Counted from the first letter of the stretch, positions 41,733 to 51,151 are shown. The stretch: DNA of 52,543 bases from DASQBT01 sp049578545 (GCA_049578545.1 JBAUMF010000124.1:1-52543); one strand, 5' to 3'. The notes: generated from the letters alone by a model not told the origin. Translations and numbers: made by a program.

Positions 41733-42360
41733 ACTGCTCCCGATAGCGCGCAACCGCCTCTAATCGATCACCCCAATCCGCTTTCGCCTGCAGAAACGTC
41801 AGCAGATCAGCCAGGTTCACCACCGATAGCACAGGCATGCCATATTCGTCCTGAACTTCCTGCACAGCTGATTTTTCCCCCCCACCTTTCTCCATCCGAT
41901 CCAATGCAATCACCACGCCTGCAAGCTGGGCCTTCTGGGATCGTATCAGTTCCACCGACTCCCGCACAGAAGTGCCCGCGGAAATCACATCATCGACGAT
42001 CAATACCCTGCCCGTCAGTACAGCACCAATCACCGTACCACCTTCGCCATGATCCTTTGCCTCTTTACGGTTGAAGGCGAAGGGTACATTCCGGCCCATG
42101 CCCACGAGGGAAATGGCGACCGATGTTGCCAGCGGGATGCCTTTGTATGCTGGACCAAACAGCACGTCGAACTCGATGCCCGATTCGACGATGGCTTTGG
42201 CGTAGAATTCCCCTAGTTTTTTCACCTTGACTCCATCGTTGAAGAGCCCGGCATTAAAAAAGTAGGGAGACAGGCGCCCCGCTTTGGTCTTGAATTCGCC
42301 AAAGCACAAGACACCCGATTCAATGGCGAACTCCAGAAATTCGGACCTATAAGCGGACAT
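41722..42360 (-). CDS. pyrE: Orotate phosphoribosyltransferase
   Basis: 212 aa. It makes OMP from orotate and PRPP. FNAGLFNDG at the N-terminus, GPAYKGIPLATSVAISL, AFNRKEAKDHGEGG (mobile loop) and the PRPP motif RVLIVDDVISAGTSVRES are all present. Its start is 26 bases from the divergent exonuclease gene. Confidence 0.98.
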   Translation of the reverse strand: MSAYRSEFLEFAIESGVLCFGEFKTKAGRLSPYFFNAGLFNDGVKVKKLGEFYAKAIVESGIEFDVLFGPAYKGIPLATSVAISLVGMGRNVPFAFNRKEAKDHGEGGTVIGAVLTGRVLIVDDVISAGTSVRESVELIRSQKAQLAGVVIALDRMEKGGGEKSAVQEVQDEYGMPVLSVVNLADLLTFLQAKADWGDRLEAVARYREQYGI

Positions 42361-42386
42361 TTTTCACTTTTCTTGAAGCAATCTTG

Positions 42387-43166
42387 ATGAGAATTATATC
42401 GGCCAATCTCAATGGCATTCGCTCGGCTGCCAGCAAAGGCTTCTATGTCTGGCTGCCCCAGCAGGGCGCAGACGTTGTCTGCGTGCAGGAACTCAAGGCC
42501 CACGCTGTCGACATGAAACCCGAATATCTTGTTTGCGACGGCCTTAACGGACGTTTCCACTATGCGGAAAAGAAAGGCTACAGCGGCGTTGGCCTTTATA
42601 GCCGCATAGCCCCGAAGCGAACCATGATCGGCATCGGCCACCCGGACTTCGATGCCGAAGGCCGCTATGTGCAGGCCGACTTCGCCAATATCAGCGTCAT
42701 TTCCGTCTATTTTCCCTCCGGCTCATCCTCGGCAGAACGGCAGCAGGTCAAATTCCATTTCCTGGACGAGTTCTTCCCACACCTTGCACGCCTCGCCCAG
42801 TCCAAGCGAGAAATAATCCTGTGTGGCGACTGGAACATCGCCCACCGCGAAATCGACCTCAAGAACTGGAAATCCAACCAGAAAAACTCCGGCTTCCTGC
42901 CTGAAGAGCGTGCATGGCTCACTCGCGTGTTTGACGAACTTGGCTTCGTCGATGTGTACCGCGCACTCTACCCTGATCATGGCGGCGAGGCTTACACCTG
43001 GTGGAGCAATCGCGGCCAGGCCTGGGCCAAAAATGTCGGCTGGCGCATCGACTATCAGATTGCCACCGCCGGCATCGCCGCCAGGGCCAAATCCGCGAGC
43101 GTGTTCAAGCAACAACGATTCAGCGACCATGCACCGCTCATCGTTGATTACGATTTCACATTGTGA
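42387..43166 (+). CDS. xth: Exodeoxyribonuclease III
   Basis: 259 aa from ATG 42387 (MRIISANLNGIRSA); a TTG lies one codon earlier. Endonuclease/exonuclease/phosphatase fold: VCVQELKA (metal Glu), GYSGVGLYSR, LCGDWNIAH (Asp/Asn), and the C-terminal FSDHAPLIVDYDF (Asp-His). It repairs AP sites and 3' blocks. Its stop overlaps the ampG GTG start (GTGA). Confidence 0.96.
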   Translation: MRIISANLNGIRSAASKGFYVWLPQQGADVVCVQELKAHAVDMKPEYLVCDGLNGRFHYAEKKGYSGVGLYSRIAPKRTMIGIGHPDFDAEGRYVQADFANISVISVYFPSGSSSAERQQVKFHFLDEFFPHLARLAQSKREIILCGDWNIAHREIDLKNWKSNQKNSGFLPEERAWLTRVFDELGFVDVYRALYPDHGGEAYTWWSNRGQAWAKNVGWRIDYQIATAGIAARAKSASVFKQQRFSDHAPLIVDYDFTL

Positions 43167-44578
43167 CATCCCCCCACCCCTGGCTTGTAGCTTTCAAGGT
43201 CTACACCCATCCACGGGTCATCGGCATGCTGTTCCTCGGCTTCTCTGCCGGGCTGCCGCTGCTGCTGGTGCTGGGCACCCTGTCGTTCTGGTTGCGCGAA
43301 GCAGGAATTGATCGTGCCACCATCGGTCACCTGAGCTGGGTAGGCCTGGCCTATGGGGTTAAATGGTTGTGGTCGCCACTGGTCGACCGGCTGCCGTTGC
43401 CGTTTCTTACTGCAAGAATGGGCAGGCGCCGCTCCTGGCTGCTGGTTTCGCAAGTCGTGATCGCCTCGGCATTGCTGGGCATGGCGAACACCGACCCGGT
43501 GCTGAGCCTTTCTCACACTGTGCTCTTTGCCCTTGCCGTAGCCTTTGCTTCAGCGACTCAGGATATCGCCCTGGATGCCTATCGGATTGAGGCCGTGGAA
43601 CTTGAAAAGCAGGGCGCGATGGCGGCCACCTACCAGGCGGGCTACCGCATTGCCATGATTACGGCAGGCGCAGGCGTGCTCTGGATTGCCGCGGCGATTG
43701 ATCCCTCCGGCGCTACCTATGATTTCCATCCCTGGCAGGTGGCCTACAAGGTGATGGCAGTCTGCATGCTGGTGGGCATGCTGACCACGCTGATCATCAA
43801 GGAACCCAAGCCGCATATCGCGAGCGTCACGCTTGAACGCGAAGCGCACGCCCGCACCGCCCTGCAGACAAGGGGATTTCGCGGGGCAAAGCTGGATTTG
43901 CTGACCTGGCTCTACGATGCCGTGTTCAGTCCGTTCATCGACTTCATACAGCGCTTTCGCTGGCAGGCATTGCTGATTCTGGCCCTGATCGCGACTTACC
44001 GCATTTCGGACGTGGTAATGGGTGTGATGAGCAATCCCTTCTACGTTGACATGGGCTTCACCAAGGATGAAGTGGCGACGGTCTCCAAGGTCTACGGCGT
44101 CATCATGACCATTGCCGGAGCGGCGTTCGGTGGCGTACTCACCGCAAGGATGGGCGTGATGCGTACACTCTTTCTCGGAGCGGTCCTGTCCGCCGGCTCC
44201 AATCTGCTGTTCGTCTGGTTGACGGGCCGGGGGCACGACGTGGGCGCACTGGTATTCACCATCTCTGCTGATAACCTGTCGGCAGGGATCGCATCCAGCG
44301 CTTTTGTCGCCTATCTTTCCGGACTGACCAACCAGGCGTATTCCGCCACACAATATGCGCTGTTCAGTTCAGTGATGTTATTGCTGCCCAAGTTCATTGC
44401 CGGATTTTCCGGTGACTTTGTCGACGCTTATGGCTACCCGACATTCTTCACTGGCACGGCGCTGATCGGGTTGCCGGTAGTGGTGCTCGTATGGCTGGCC
44501 GGACGCAATTCATTCAAGGCGGAAAACGACAAGGCCGCACTGAATGCGCAACGGACACAAGAGGAATCCACCGGATGA
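43163..44578 (+). CDS. ampG: AmpG-family MFS muropeptide permease
   Basis: 471 aa, GTG start at 43163 inside the xth stop. It has about 14 hydrophobic segments and the AmpG pattern MLFLGFSAGLPLLLVLGTLSFWLREAGID, KWLWSPLVDR and ATQDIALDAYRIE. It imports GlcNAc-anhydroMurNAc peptides for cell-wall recycling. The C-terminal tail is charged. The stop overlaps the ATG of a 40-codon frame. Confidence 0.93.
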   Translation: MTSPHPWLVAFKVYTHPRVIGMLFLGFSAGLPLLLVLGTLSFWLREAGIDRATIGHLSWVGLAYGVKWLWSPLVDRLPLPFLTARMGRRRSWLLVSQVVIASALLGMANTDPVLSLSHTVLFALAVAFASATQDIALDAYRIEAVELEKQGAMAATYQAGYRIAMITAGAGVLWIAAAIDPSGATYDFHPWQVAYKVMAVCMLVGMLTTLIIKEPKPHIASVTLEREAHARTALQTRGFRGAKLDLLTWLYDAVFSPFIDFIQRFRWQALLILALIATYRISDVVMGVMSNPFYVDMGFTKDEVATVSKVYGVIMTIAGAAFGGVLTARMGVMRTLFLGAVLSAGSNLLFVWLTGRGHDVGALVFTISADNLSAGIASSAFVAYLSGLTNQAYSATQYALFSSVMLLLPKFIAGFSGDFVDAYGYPTFFTGTALIGLPVVVLVWLAGRNSFKAENDKAALNAQRTQEESTG

Positions 44579-44697
44579 GCCGGCCTGGCTGCCGCTCCTT
44601 GCAGAATCGGACATTTTCCTGCTCATTGAGACGTTTGCGTTTCCTCGTGTCCCTTGTAATGAACTGTTTTACCGAAGTCCGGAACCGCAATGATTGA
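44575..44697 (+). CDS. Possible 40-aa coupled small frame, doubtful
   Basis: Begins as an ATGA overlap with the ampG stop and overlaps the start of the next gene by eight bases. The predicted peptide (MSRPGCRSLQNRTFSC..., Arg/Cys-rich) resembles nothing I know. Another frame over the same bases (DEPAWLPLLAESDIFLLIET) also reads protein-like but has no start. It may simply be spacer DNA kept open for coupling. Confidence 0.2.
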   Translation: MSRPGCRSLQNRTFSCSLRRLRFLVSLVMNCFTEVRNRND

Positions 44698-45352
44698 ATT
44701 CTCACTGCTCTCTGCACTGCTGGTCGGTCTGCTGGGCGGTGTCCATTGCGCCGGCATGTGCGGCGGCATCGTTGCCGCGTTTTCGTTCCGTACGGATGGC
44801 ACGGTTCCTCCCTTCCGCCTGCACATCGGCTACAACGTGGGACGCGTGCTGAGCTATACACTCTTCGGCGTCCTCGCAGGCGGCCTGAGTGCAAGCCTCA
44901 ACCTGCTGCAGATTCGTCCGCTGCAAATGGCGCTTTATATTCTCGCGCAGCTTGTGATGGTTCTGCTCGGCCTGTATCTGGCGGGCTGGAATCGCTGGGT
45001 GCTCCTGTTTGAAAAAGCCGGCGGCAAGCTCTGGGGGCACGTGCAGCCTCTCTTCAAAAGGCTCCTGCCTGTGCGCAATCTTCCAGGCGCCTTTCTGGCC
45101 GGCATGGTGTGGGGTTGGCTCCCTTGCGGCCTGGTTTATTCAGTACTGATTTCTGCCCTCGCATCAGGAAGTGCAGCGGGTGGCGCTGCGCTAATGCTGG
45201 CATTCGGACTTGGCACCCTGCCCAATCTGCTGGGCATGGGTTTGTTCGCCCGCTCGCTTCAACCATTCCTGCAAAACTGGATTACCCGAATGGCAGCGGG
45301 CCTGATGGTGGCCGGATTTGGTTTGTGGGGGTTGATACGCCTGGGGATCTAG
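44690..45352 (+). CDS. TauE/SafE-type (sulfite exporter family) membrane protein
   Basis: 220 aa, ATG 44690. About six membrane segments. The family-typical opening LVGLLGGVHCAGMCGGIVAAFSF has a C-x3-C (residues ~20-24) characteristic of the DsbD/CcdA-like sulfite exporter TauE/SafE group, often linked to cytochrome oxidase assembly and copper handling. The second half has GMVWGWLPCGLVYSVL with another Cys. A metal-export or redox-transport role is plausible; the substrate is not known. Confidence 0.88.
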   Translation: MIEFSLLSALLVGLLGGVHCAGMCGGIVAAFSFRTDGTVPPFRLHIGYNVGRVLSYTLFGVLAGGLSASLNLLQIRPLQMALYILAQLVMVLLGLYLAGWNRWVLLFEKAGGKLWGHVQPLFKRLLPVRNLPGAFLAGMVWGWLPCGLVYSVLISALASGSAAGGAALMLAFGLGTLPNLLGMGLFARSLQPFLQNWITRMAAGLMVAGFGLWGLIRLGI

Positions 45353-45386
45353 GTGAGGATTTGCCCGCTCCTGACCAGCTTGCATC

Positions 45387-45815
45387 CTATTTATAAAATT
45401 TCCGACTGAATGTCACTTCCCTGTTAGGTTCGCCCGAGATCTCCACGGTGACATTAAATTTCAATGTACTGGGCGGAATAACGCGGAAGTCGCCCAAATA
45501 ATAGACCGCAGCGCCTTCCCTGATTTCCCGCATATCGATGTTGGAAAGCTGACTGTTCAGGTTAACGTCATATACGGAAAGTCTTGCGGGTATGGGCATG
45601 CCCACCCCCATTGCATTCTTGCGCAGGACGGAGATGGTCAACAGGCCGCGGGTATTGCTGCGATCGATGTTGTAGGCGCGTGCCACATCCGGCAGCAAAT
45701 CGCTGGTCAGCATGGCGTTGTAATGGACCTCAATGTTGCCAAACTTTTCCGCCTGTTCGGCATGAACAATAGCAGGAATCAAGGCAATCGTAAGCACGGC
45801 AAGCCAGCGGTTCAT
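45387..45815 (-). CDS. DUF4426 domain-containing exported protein
   Basis: 142 aa from ATG 45815, ribosome site GAGGAGA. A signal peptide (WLAVLTIALIPAIVHA) precedes the DUF4426 domain (GNIEVHYNAMLTSDLLPDVARAYNI, KNAMGVGMPIPARLSV, REIREGAAVYYLGDFRV), which covers the mature protein. Function unknown; in many proteobacteria it is encoded near metW or yggT, and here metXW is 3.5 kb upstream. Confidence 0.9.
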   Translation of the reverse strand: MNRWLAVLTIALIPAIVHAEQAEKFGNIEVHYNAMLTSDLLPDVARAYNIDRSNTRGLLTISVLRKNAMGVGMPIPARLSVYDVNLNSQLSNIDMREIREGAAVYYLGDFRVIPPSTLKFNVTVEISGEPNREVTFSRKFYK

Positions 45816-45869
45816 ATTTATGTCTCCTCGTTGTTGTATGAATTGAAAAACTGTTTCAAATATAGACGA

Positions 45870-46517
45870 TCAGCCCCTGGATAGGGACGCCAGCCAGTCC
45901 ATCAGCTCGTTGATCAGGCGCGTGGACGCCCGGTTGAAGCCCTGGTGTGCCCCCGCCGCATCAAAACTCGCAAGGTCTTCGCTGGCACTGAATAACTTGC
46001 GGCCAATCAGGGTATGACTTGTCAGATCGACCACATCTGCCCTGAGTGTGATCCTCGCCTTCCCCGGTGCAGGCGAGGCGTCATGGTAAAACTCGAGCAG
46101 TTCAGTCTCCAGCAGCCAGTCACCCTTGACCAGACCATCACCCACAGCAGCCTTGAACAGGTCTTCCTTGTCCAGTCTCAGCGTCAAAAGGTCGGTCATC
46201 CGTTTGCCCGGACGTTCGGTCCAACGTGCATACTGATAATAGGAACGGGTGCCAGCGCCGTCACTGTACGCCATGCTGTCCGTATCGTAAAACGAGGTCA
46301 CCTGGGTATCCAGCACCACCAGGGTCAGCGGCTTGGAAGTATGGACCACTTCCGCGCGGCCAAGATCCTCCAGCACGTAATTGGTGACTGCAGGCGCTTC
46401 CTTGTTTCCAAGGCCCAAATTGATGCAACCCGACAAAGCCAGGGCCATGATCAGCGCAGACCCCGCTCGCCCCAGCTTGTCCGAACAATGCTTAACAATC
46501 TGCAAAGGAATTCGCAT
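45870..46517 (-). CDS. ABC-type transport auxiliary lipoprotein (PqiC-like)
   Basis: 215 aa. The signal peptide ends in lipobox LSGC with Cys31. The mature part (YVLEDLGRAEVVHTSKPLTLVVLDT, YYQYARWTERPGKRMTDLL) matches the ABC transport auxiliary (DUF330/PqiC) family, which partners with MCE proteins at the outer membrane. It is the last gene of the Mla-type operon, sharing one base with mlaD. Confidence 0.9.
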   Translation of the reverse strand: MRIPLQIVKHCSDKLGRAGSALIMALALSGCINLGLGNKEAPAVTNYVLEDLGRAEVVHTSKPLTLVVLDTQVTSFYDTDSMAYSDGAGTRSYYQYARWTERPGKRMTDLLTLRLDKEDLFKAAVGDGLVKGDWLLETELLEFYHDASPAPGKARITLRADVVDLTSHTLIGRKLFSASEDLASFDAAGAHQGFNRASTRLINELMDWLASLSRG

Positions 46518-47458
46518 TACTTTTCTCCCGGCCCTGGTTTGGATTTGCCGGAACCCAACAAGAGGGATCGCGGATTGGACAGCCTGCGCCCGGCAACCGC
46601 AATGGCGTCGGCGCTGCTCCGGACATCCCGGCCAATTGACGTAATTTCAACTGAGCCGGTATCCGTCAGGGTTTGCAGTTTCCGCGATATGGCGCTGCTT
46701 TCCTTTTGCAGGTCTTCCATGGCCTTGGCTGCCTCCTTCAGGGTGACGGTAGCCTGATTGCCAACACCCGCAATACTGCCTTGTGCCTGGTTTGCAGCCT
46801 GGGAGATGCTGGTAGCGGCAATCCGGAATTGATCCGCGGCCGCTTTCAACGCCTGGATCGTCTCACCCATGGACTGCTTGTTCTGCACCAGATAGTTTGA
46901 AATGTCTTCAAGATTGACCAAGGTCTTGGCCAACGCCTTGCTGTTTCTGTCGGTCAGCACGCCGTTCATCTTTTCCAGCACCTCAGCGCCGTTTTCCGCC
47001 ATTCTGGATACGGCTGTAGCCACCTTGTCGAGATCCGAACTGCTTTCGCTAATCACGGGATATTGCTCCCCCTCCTGGACTTGGGTCAGCAGCGCAGCTG
47101 ACGGATCCGTATTGGTAATTTCCACGGTGGCGAGGCCGGTCACCACATTCCGTTTCACGTAGGCCTGAGCCCCCTGACGCACCGGAGTGTTTTCATCCAC
47201 CTTGATGCCGACTCGAACGCCACCCTGGTGTCCTGAAGAAAGATCAAGCGCAGTGACAGCGCCAACCTTGATGCCGCGCATTTTGACCGCGCTACCGATG
47301 TCCAGCCCGTCCATCGACTGATTGTTGAAATAGATGTTGAAGTGCTTGTACGCGATCGTGTCACCCCAGCCACCCAACCAGATCAAACCCAGAGACAGCA
47401 AGGCGGCTACCAGCAATACGACGACACCAACAACAGTGTATTTCGCTTCAGCTTCCAT
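46517..47458 (-). CDS. mlaD: MCE/MlaD family lipid-transport protein
   Basis: 313 aa. One N-terminal membrane anchor (~residues 8-30, VVGVVVLLVAALLSLGLIWL), then an MCE domain (YFNNQSMDGLDIGSAVKMRGIKVGAV to ~120) and a long helical region (~150-280) with coiled-coil features, as in PqiB/MlaD-type needles. It carries lipids between membranes with the adjacent permease and ATPase. It lies two bases after mlaF. Confidence 0.93.
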   Translation of the reverse strand: MEAEAKYTVVGVVVLLVAALLSLGLIWLGGWGDTIAYKHFNIYFNNQSMDGLDIGSAVKMRGIKVGAVTALDLSSGHQGGVRVGIKVDENTPVRQGAQAYVKRNVVTGLATVEITNTDPSAALLTQVQEGEQYPVISESSSDLDKVATAVSRMAENGAEVLEKMNGVLTDRNSKALAKTLVNLEDISNYLVQNKQSMGETIQALKAAADQFRIAATSISQAANQAQGSIAGVGNQATVTLKEAAKAMEDLQKESSAISRKLQTLTDTGSVEITSIGRDVRSSADAIAVAGRRLSNPRSLLLGSGKSKPGPGEK

Positions 47459-47460
47459 GT

Positions 47461-48213
47461 TTATTCCTCCATCGGAGCCCGTGCAGAAAAATAATCCCGC
47501 AACCAGGGATCATCGATCTGCCTGAGTTCGCGTACCGGGGCATCGGCCTTCACCTTGCCATCTGCCAGCACAATCGCACGGTCGATAATTGAAAGCAGTG
47601 TATCCAAGTCATGCGTCACCAGAAAGACCGTCAGTCCCAGACTGTCGGTGAGCAAACGGATCAGATGATCAAAAGCCCTGGCGGAAACGGGATCCAGTCC
47701 AGAGGTGGGCTCATCCAGAAACAACAGTTCCGGGTCCAGCGCAAGTGCGCGCGCAAGGGCAACCCGTTTGCGCATGCCGCCAGACAGCTCGCTGGGCTTC
47801 TTGCTTGCCGCATCTCGTGGCAAGCCTGCCATGGCCAGCTTGAGTCGTGCCAGACGCAGACTTTCCTCCCCCTTGATTTGGGTATGTTCAACCAGCGGTA
47901 CAGCGACATTCTGCTCAACATTCAGAGAGGAAAAGAGCGCGCCATCCTGGAAGAGCACACCGAATCGTTCACGCAGCTGATTGAGCCTTGCCGGGCTGAG
48001 CGACCAGACATCCTCGCCGAACAAACGCACCCGTCCTGACGCAGGCCGCAACAGGCCGATCAGTTCCTTCAGCAGGACTGATTTGCCCGAGCCGCTGCCC
48101 CCTATCAGCGCAACGAGCTCCCCACGATTTACGGAGAAACTGATACCGTCATGAATCAGCGCGCCACCAAGCCGGGTAACGATTTGCTCCACTTCAATGA
48201 CGGGTGCACTCAT
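47461..48213 (-). CDS. mlaF: MlaF-type ABC ATPase
   Basis: 250 aa. Walker A GGSGSGKS at 38-45, Q-loop VLFQDGALFSSLNV, signature LSGGMRKRVALARALAL, Walker B LLFLDEPTSGLDP and VTHDLDTLLSI. It energises the MCE lipid transporter. Its ATG directly follows the mlaE stop (TGAATG). Confidence 0.95.
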   Translation of the reverse strand: MSAPVIEVEQIVTRLGGALIHDGISFSVNRGELVALIGGSGSGKSVLLKELIGLLRPASGRVRLFGEDVWSLSPARLNQLRERFGVLFQDGALFSSLNVEQNVAVPLVEHTQIKGEESLRLARLKLAMAGLPRDAASKKPSELSGGMRKRVALARALALDPELLFLDEPTSGLDPVSARAFDHLIRLLTDSLGLTVFLVTHDLDTLLSIIDRAIVLADGKVKADAPVRELRQIDDPWLRDYFSARAPMEE

Positions 48214-49332
48214 TCAGATCGGCACGTCCGCAAAAAGGATTGCGAACATCGCATTGAGGACGATTACCGCAACGATGGACTGCACCACGGTTGAGGTTGT
48301 ATGAACACCTACACTGCGTGCATCACGGGCAACGGATAATCCCATGCGGCAAGCAATGAGACCAATGAACAAGCCGAAGACGGGAGCCTTGACCAGGCCA
48401 ATCAGGTAAGTCTGGATTCGCAATACATTGTTCAACCTTTCCCAAAACAGATGGTAATCGATACCCAATTGGGTCTTTGCGATGACCAGCCCACCCAGCA
48501 AGCCTGACACATCCCCGACAAATACAAGCAGGGGTAACGCCACAACCAGCGCAACGATTCTTGGAATGACCAGCACGGCAAAGGGAGAAAGTCCAAGTAC
48601 CGAAATGGCATCAATCTCTTCATTGACCTTCATGGTGCCGAGTTGCGCAGTGATTGCAGCACCCGAGCGACCTGCAACCAGAATGGCCGCAATCACAGGG
48701 GAGACTTCCCTCAAGATGGCGGCAGATACTCCGTCCACGACAAAGATGTTGGCGCCGAATTTCTCTGCCTGTATCCCAAGCAGATAGGCAAAAACCACCC
48801 CAAGCAAAAAGATCATCGCCATAACGATCGGAATCGCGTCGACAAACACCACCTCAAACTGGACAGTTAGTTCCTTCAGGCGGAAATTCTTCGGTCTGCG
48901 CACCAGGCCCAGCCATTCAGAAACCAGTTGACCAAGAAAGCGCGTCACGCCGATCACATGGGCCCACATCCGAGCGGCGCCATATCCTAGGCGTGTAACC
49001 AGGCCCCATTTGTTTCGTTCACGCGCCCACTTCTCGGTAGAGACCGACACATGCTTGGAGACCAGTTCAAGCACCTGACGATGGGCAGGCCTGAAGGCCT
49101 CAAGCGCCACGGCCTGACCTGCTACCCCAGCGCTGCCAAGCAACTCAAGGAGTACGTGAGCCCCACTGGTGTCGAGCGAAGCAAGCCCGCTTCCATCCAG
49201 CCTGATTGCGCCAGAAAGATGCGGAAGTGTGGGCTCTGCTGCCAGCGGCAGATTCGCCAATATCCAGTCGCCGAGTGGATTGACCACCCAACCTGTCTCA
49301 GTTTGCTGAAACTTGAGGTCGGGCGCAGTCAA
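48214..49332 (-). CDS. mlaE: MlaE-type permease with N-terminal STAS domain
   Basis: 372 aa, TTG start at 49332, three bases after the metW stop. Residues ~1-110 form a STAS-like domain (LDGSGLASLDTSGAHVLLELL), then come the five-to-six-helix MlaE permease (VPVIAAILVAGRSGAAITAQLGTMKVNEEIDAI region). The N-terminal STAS fusion replaces the separate MlaB protein of E. coli. It is the membrane part of the lipid ABC system. Confidence 0.93.
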   Translation of the reverse strand: MTAPDLKFQQTETGWVVNPLGDWILANLPLAAEPTLPHLSGAIRLDGSGLASLDTSGAHVLLELLGSAGVAGQAVALEAFRPAHRQVLELVSKHVSVSTEKWARERNKWGLVTRLGYGAARMWAHVIGVTRFLGQLVSEWLGLVRRPKNFRLKELTVQFEVVFVDAIPIVMAMIFLLGVVFAYLLGIQAEKFGANIFVVDGVSAAILREVSPVIAAILVAGRSGAAITAQLGTMKVNEEIDAISVLGLSPFAVLVIPRIVALVVALPLLVFVGDVSGLLGGLVIAKTQLGIDYHLFWERLNNVLRIQTYLIGLVKAPVFGLFIGLIACRMGLSVARDARSVGVHTTSTVVQSIVAVIVLNAMFAILFADVPI

Positions 49333-49335
49333 GAT

Positions 49336-49929
49336 TCAGGCCTCGCTCTCGAAGCGATACACAGCAAGACCACCCAGCAGATTCGGCAGGACGCGAACTT
49401 CCTTGCCATCGGTGATCACACTGCGTTGCAGAACGTGCGCGCCTACTTCCGCGCATAGCTCCTCGAAGTCATGCAGGGTACAAAGATGTATGTTGGGAGT
49501 GTCAAACCACTGGTAAGGGATTTCCTCGGATACCGGCATGCGCCCCATCATGACCTGCAGGCGATTCTTCCAATAGCCAAAGTTGGGGAAGGTCACGATG
49601 CCCTGTCGACCGACACGCAGCATTTCCTGCAGGATACCTTCCGTATTGTGCATCGCCTGCAGCGTGCGGGACAGAATCACATAATCAAACGAATTCGTTT
49701 CGAACACGGAGAGCCCGTCCTCCAGGTTCATTTGCAACACGTTGATGCCACGCTCGCAACTTGCCAGCACGCCGTCGCTGGTGATTTCGACTCCATATCC
49801 CGATGCCCTGCGGGTTTGCTGGAGATAGGTCAACAATGCCCCGTCACCACAGCCCAAATCCAGCACCCGGCTGCCGGGTTTGACCCATTCCGCAATGGTC
49901 TGGAAATCATGTCTGACAGATGCGTTCAT
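49336..49929 (-). CDS. metW: Methionine biosynthesis protein MetW
   Basis: 197 aa methyltransferase-fold protein: RVLDLGCGDGALLTYLQQTR (SAM motif I), GINVLQMNLEDGL, DYVILSRTLQAM and ISFPNFGYWKNR (seen as VTFPNFGYWKNRLQ). It is required with MetX for homoserine acylation in many proteobacteria. ATG overlaps the metX stop (ATGA). Confidence 0.97.
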   Translation of the reverse strand: MNASVRHDFQTIAEWVKPGSRVLDLGCGDGALLTYLQQTRRASGYGVEITSDGVLASCERGINVLQMNLEDGLSVFETNSFDYVILSRTLQAMHNTEGILQEMLRVGRQGIVTFPNFGYWKNRLQVMMGRMPVSEEIPYQWFDTPNIHLCTLHDFEELCAEVGAHVLQRSVITDGKEVRVLPNLLGGLAVYRFESEA

Positions 49930-51050
49930 GTCGACACCCGGGTCATATAATTCGCCACGAGTCCGTGGTAGTAGGCATCGTCCATGAGGAATGCATCATG
50001 GCCGTGGCCATGGGTGACCTCTGCATACGTCACATTACGGCCGCAGTCGAGCAAGGCCTTGACGATCTCCTTTGAGCGGCCGGGGGAAAATCGCCAGTCG
50101 GTGGTAAAGGAAATTACCAGAAACTCCGCCTTTGTCGGCTTTAATGCATTGGACAGGGTACCAGCACGGCCATGATGAGTGGGATCGAAATAGTCCAGTG
50201 CCTTGGTCATCAACAGATAGGTATTGGCATCAAAGCTTTCGGCAAACTTGTCACCCTGGTAACGCAGGTAGGATTCGATTTCGAATTCGACGTCAAAGCC
50301 GTACTGAAACCCTTCAGTCCGCATGATGCGGCCAAATTTGGTGCCCATGACATCATCCGACAAGTAGGTGATGTGGCCAAGCATGCGCGCCAATCGCAAT
50401 CCACGCCGCGGCCGCGTATCGTGGGCATAGTAATCACCACCATGAAAATCTGGATCTGTCAGGATTGCATTGCGCGCCACGTCATTGAACGCGATGTTCT
50501 GTGCAGTCAACCCGGGTGCTGCGGCAATCACCAGGGCGTGACGGAGCCGTTGGGGATGGCTGATTGACCATTGGAGCACCTGCATACCCCCCAGGCTTCC
50601 GCCCACAATCGCCGCAAACTGCTTAATGCCCAGCAGGTCAGCCAGTCGCGCCTGACTTTCCACCCAGTCTTCAACCGTCACGACAGGAAACCGTGAGCCC
50701 CATGGCTTTCCAGTTAAAGGATTAGGCGAAGATGGCCCGGTGGAACCATGACAACCGCCAAGGTTGTTCATGCCGATAACGAAAAATTTATCGGTATCGA
50801 TCGGCTTGCCTGGACCAATCATGTTGTCCCACCATCCGGAGCGTTTGTCCTCCGGGGAGTACTTGCCTGCTACATGTTGATTTCCTGACAAAGCATGACA
50901 TACCAGGATCGCATTGGATTTAGCCGGATTGAGCTGGCCATAGGCTTCGTAAACTAGATCGTAGCCATGAATCACCGCACCACTTTTAAGTGTAAGCGGC
51001 TCATCAAAATGGGCAACCTGCGAACTGACAATACCGACAGAGCCGCGCAT
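49926..51050 (-). CDS. metX: Homoserine O-acyltransferase MetX
   Basis: 374 aa from ATG 51050 (MRGSVGIVSSQVAHF); upstream in-frame codons are not family-like. Alpha/beta-hydrolase fold with nucleophile GGSLGGMQVLQWS, acid near FSPGRSKEIV and His in HGHDAFL. It acylates homoserine for methionine synthesis; with metW adjacent, succinyl-CoA is a plausible donor (MetXS type), but acetyl-CoA cannot be excluded. The terminator of amtB lies in its upstream region. Confidence 0.96.
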   Translation of the reverse strand: MRGSVGIVSSQVAHFDEPLTLKSGAVIHGYDLVYEAYGQLNPAKSNAILVCHALSGNQHVAGKYSPEDKRSGWWDNMIGPGKPIDTDKFFVIGMNNLGGCHGSTGPSSPNPLTGKPWGSRFPVVTVEDWVESQARLADLLGIKQFAAIVGGSLGGMQVLQWSISHPQRLRHALVIAAAPGLTAQNIAFNDVARNAILTDPDFHGGDYYAHDTRPRRGLRLARMLGHITYLSDDVMGTKFGRIMRTEGFQYGFDVEFEIESYLRYQGDKFAESFDANTYLLMTKALDYFDPTHHGRAGTLSNALKPTKAEFLVISFTTDWRFSPGRSKEIVKALLDCGRNVTYAEVTHGHGHDAFLMDDAYYHGLVANYMTRVST

Positions 51051-51126
51051 GGGCGAAACGTTCTTCCTTGGGTTGTTGCGGCGATTATAGCTGCAATCAG
51101 CGCGGAGATCAGGGAGTGCAAGCCAT

Positions 51127-51151
51127 AAAAAAAGGCGCCTTGCGGCGCCTT
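51127..51151 (-). terminator. Rho-independent terminator of amtB
   Basis: On the minus strand AAGGCGCC-GCAA-GGCGCCTT (positions 51151 to 51132) forms an 8-bp stem with a tetraloop, followed by a run of T ending at 51127 (A27-A33 on the plus strand). It lies ~80 bases after the amtB stop and upstream of metX, separating the two transcripts. Confidence 0.92.
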
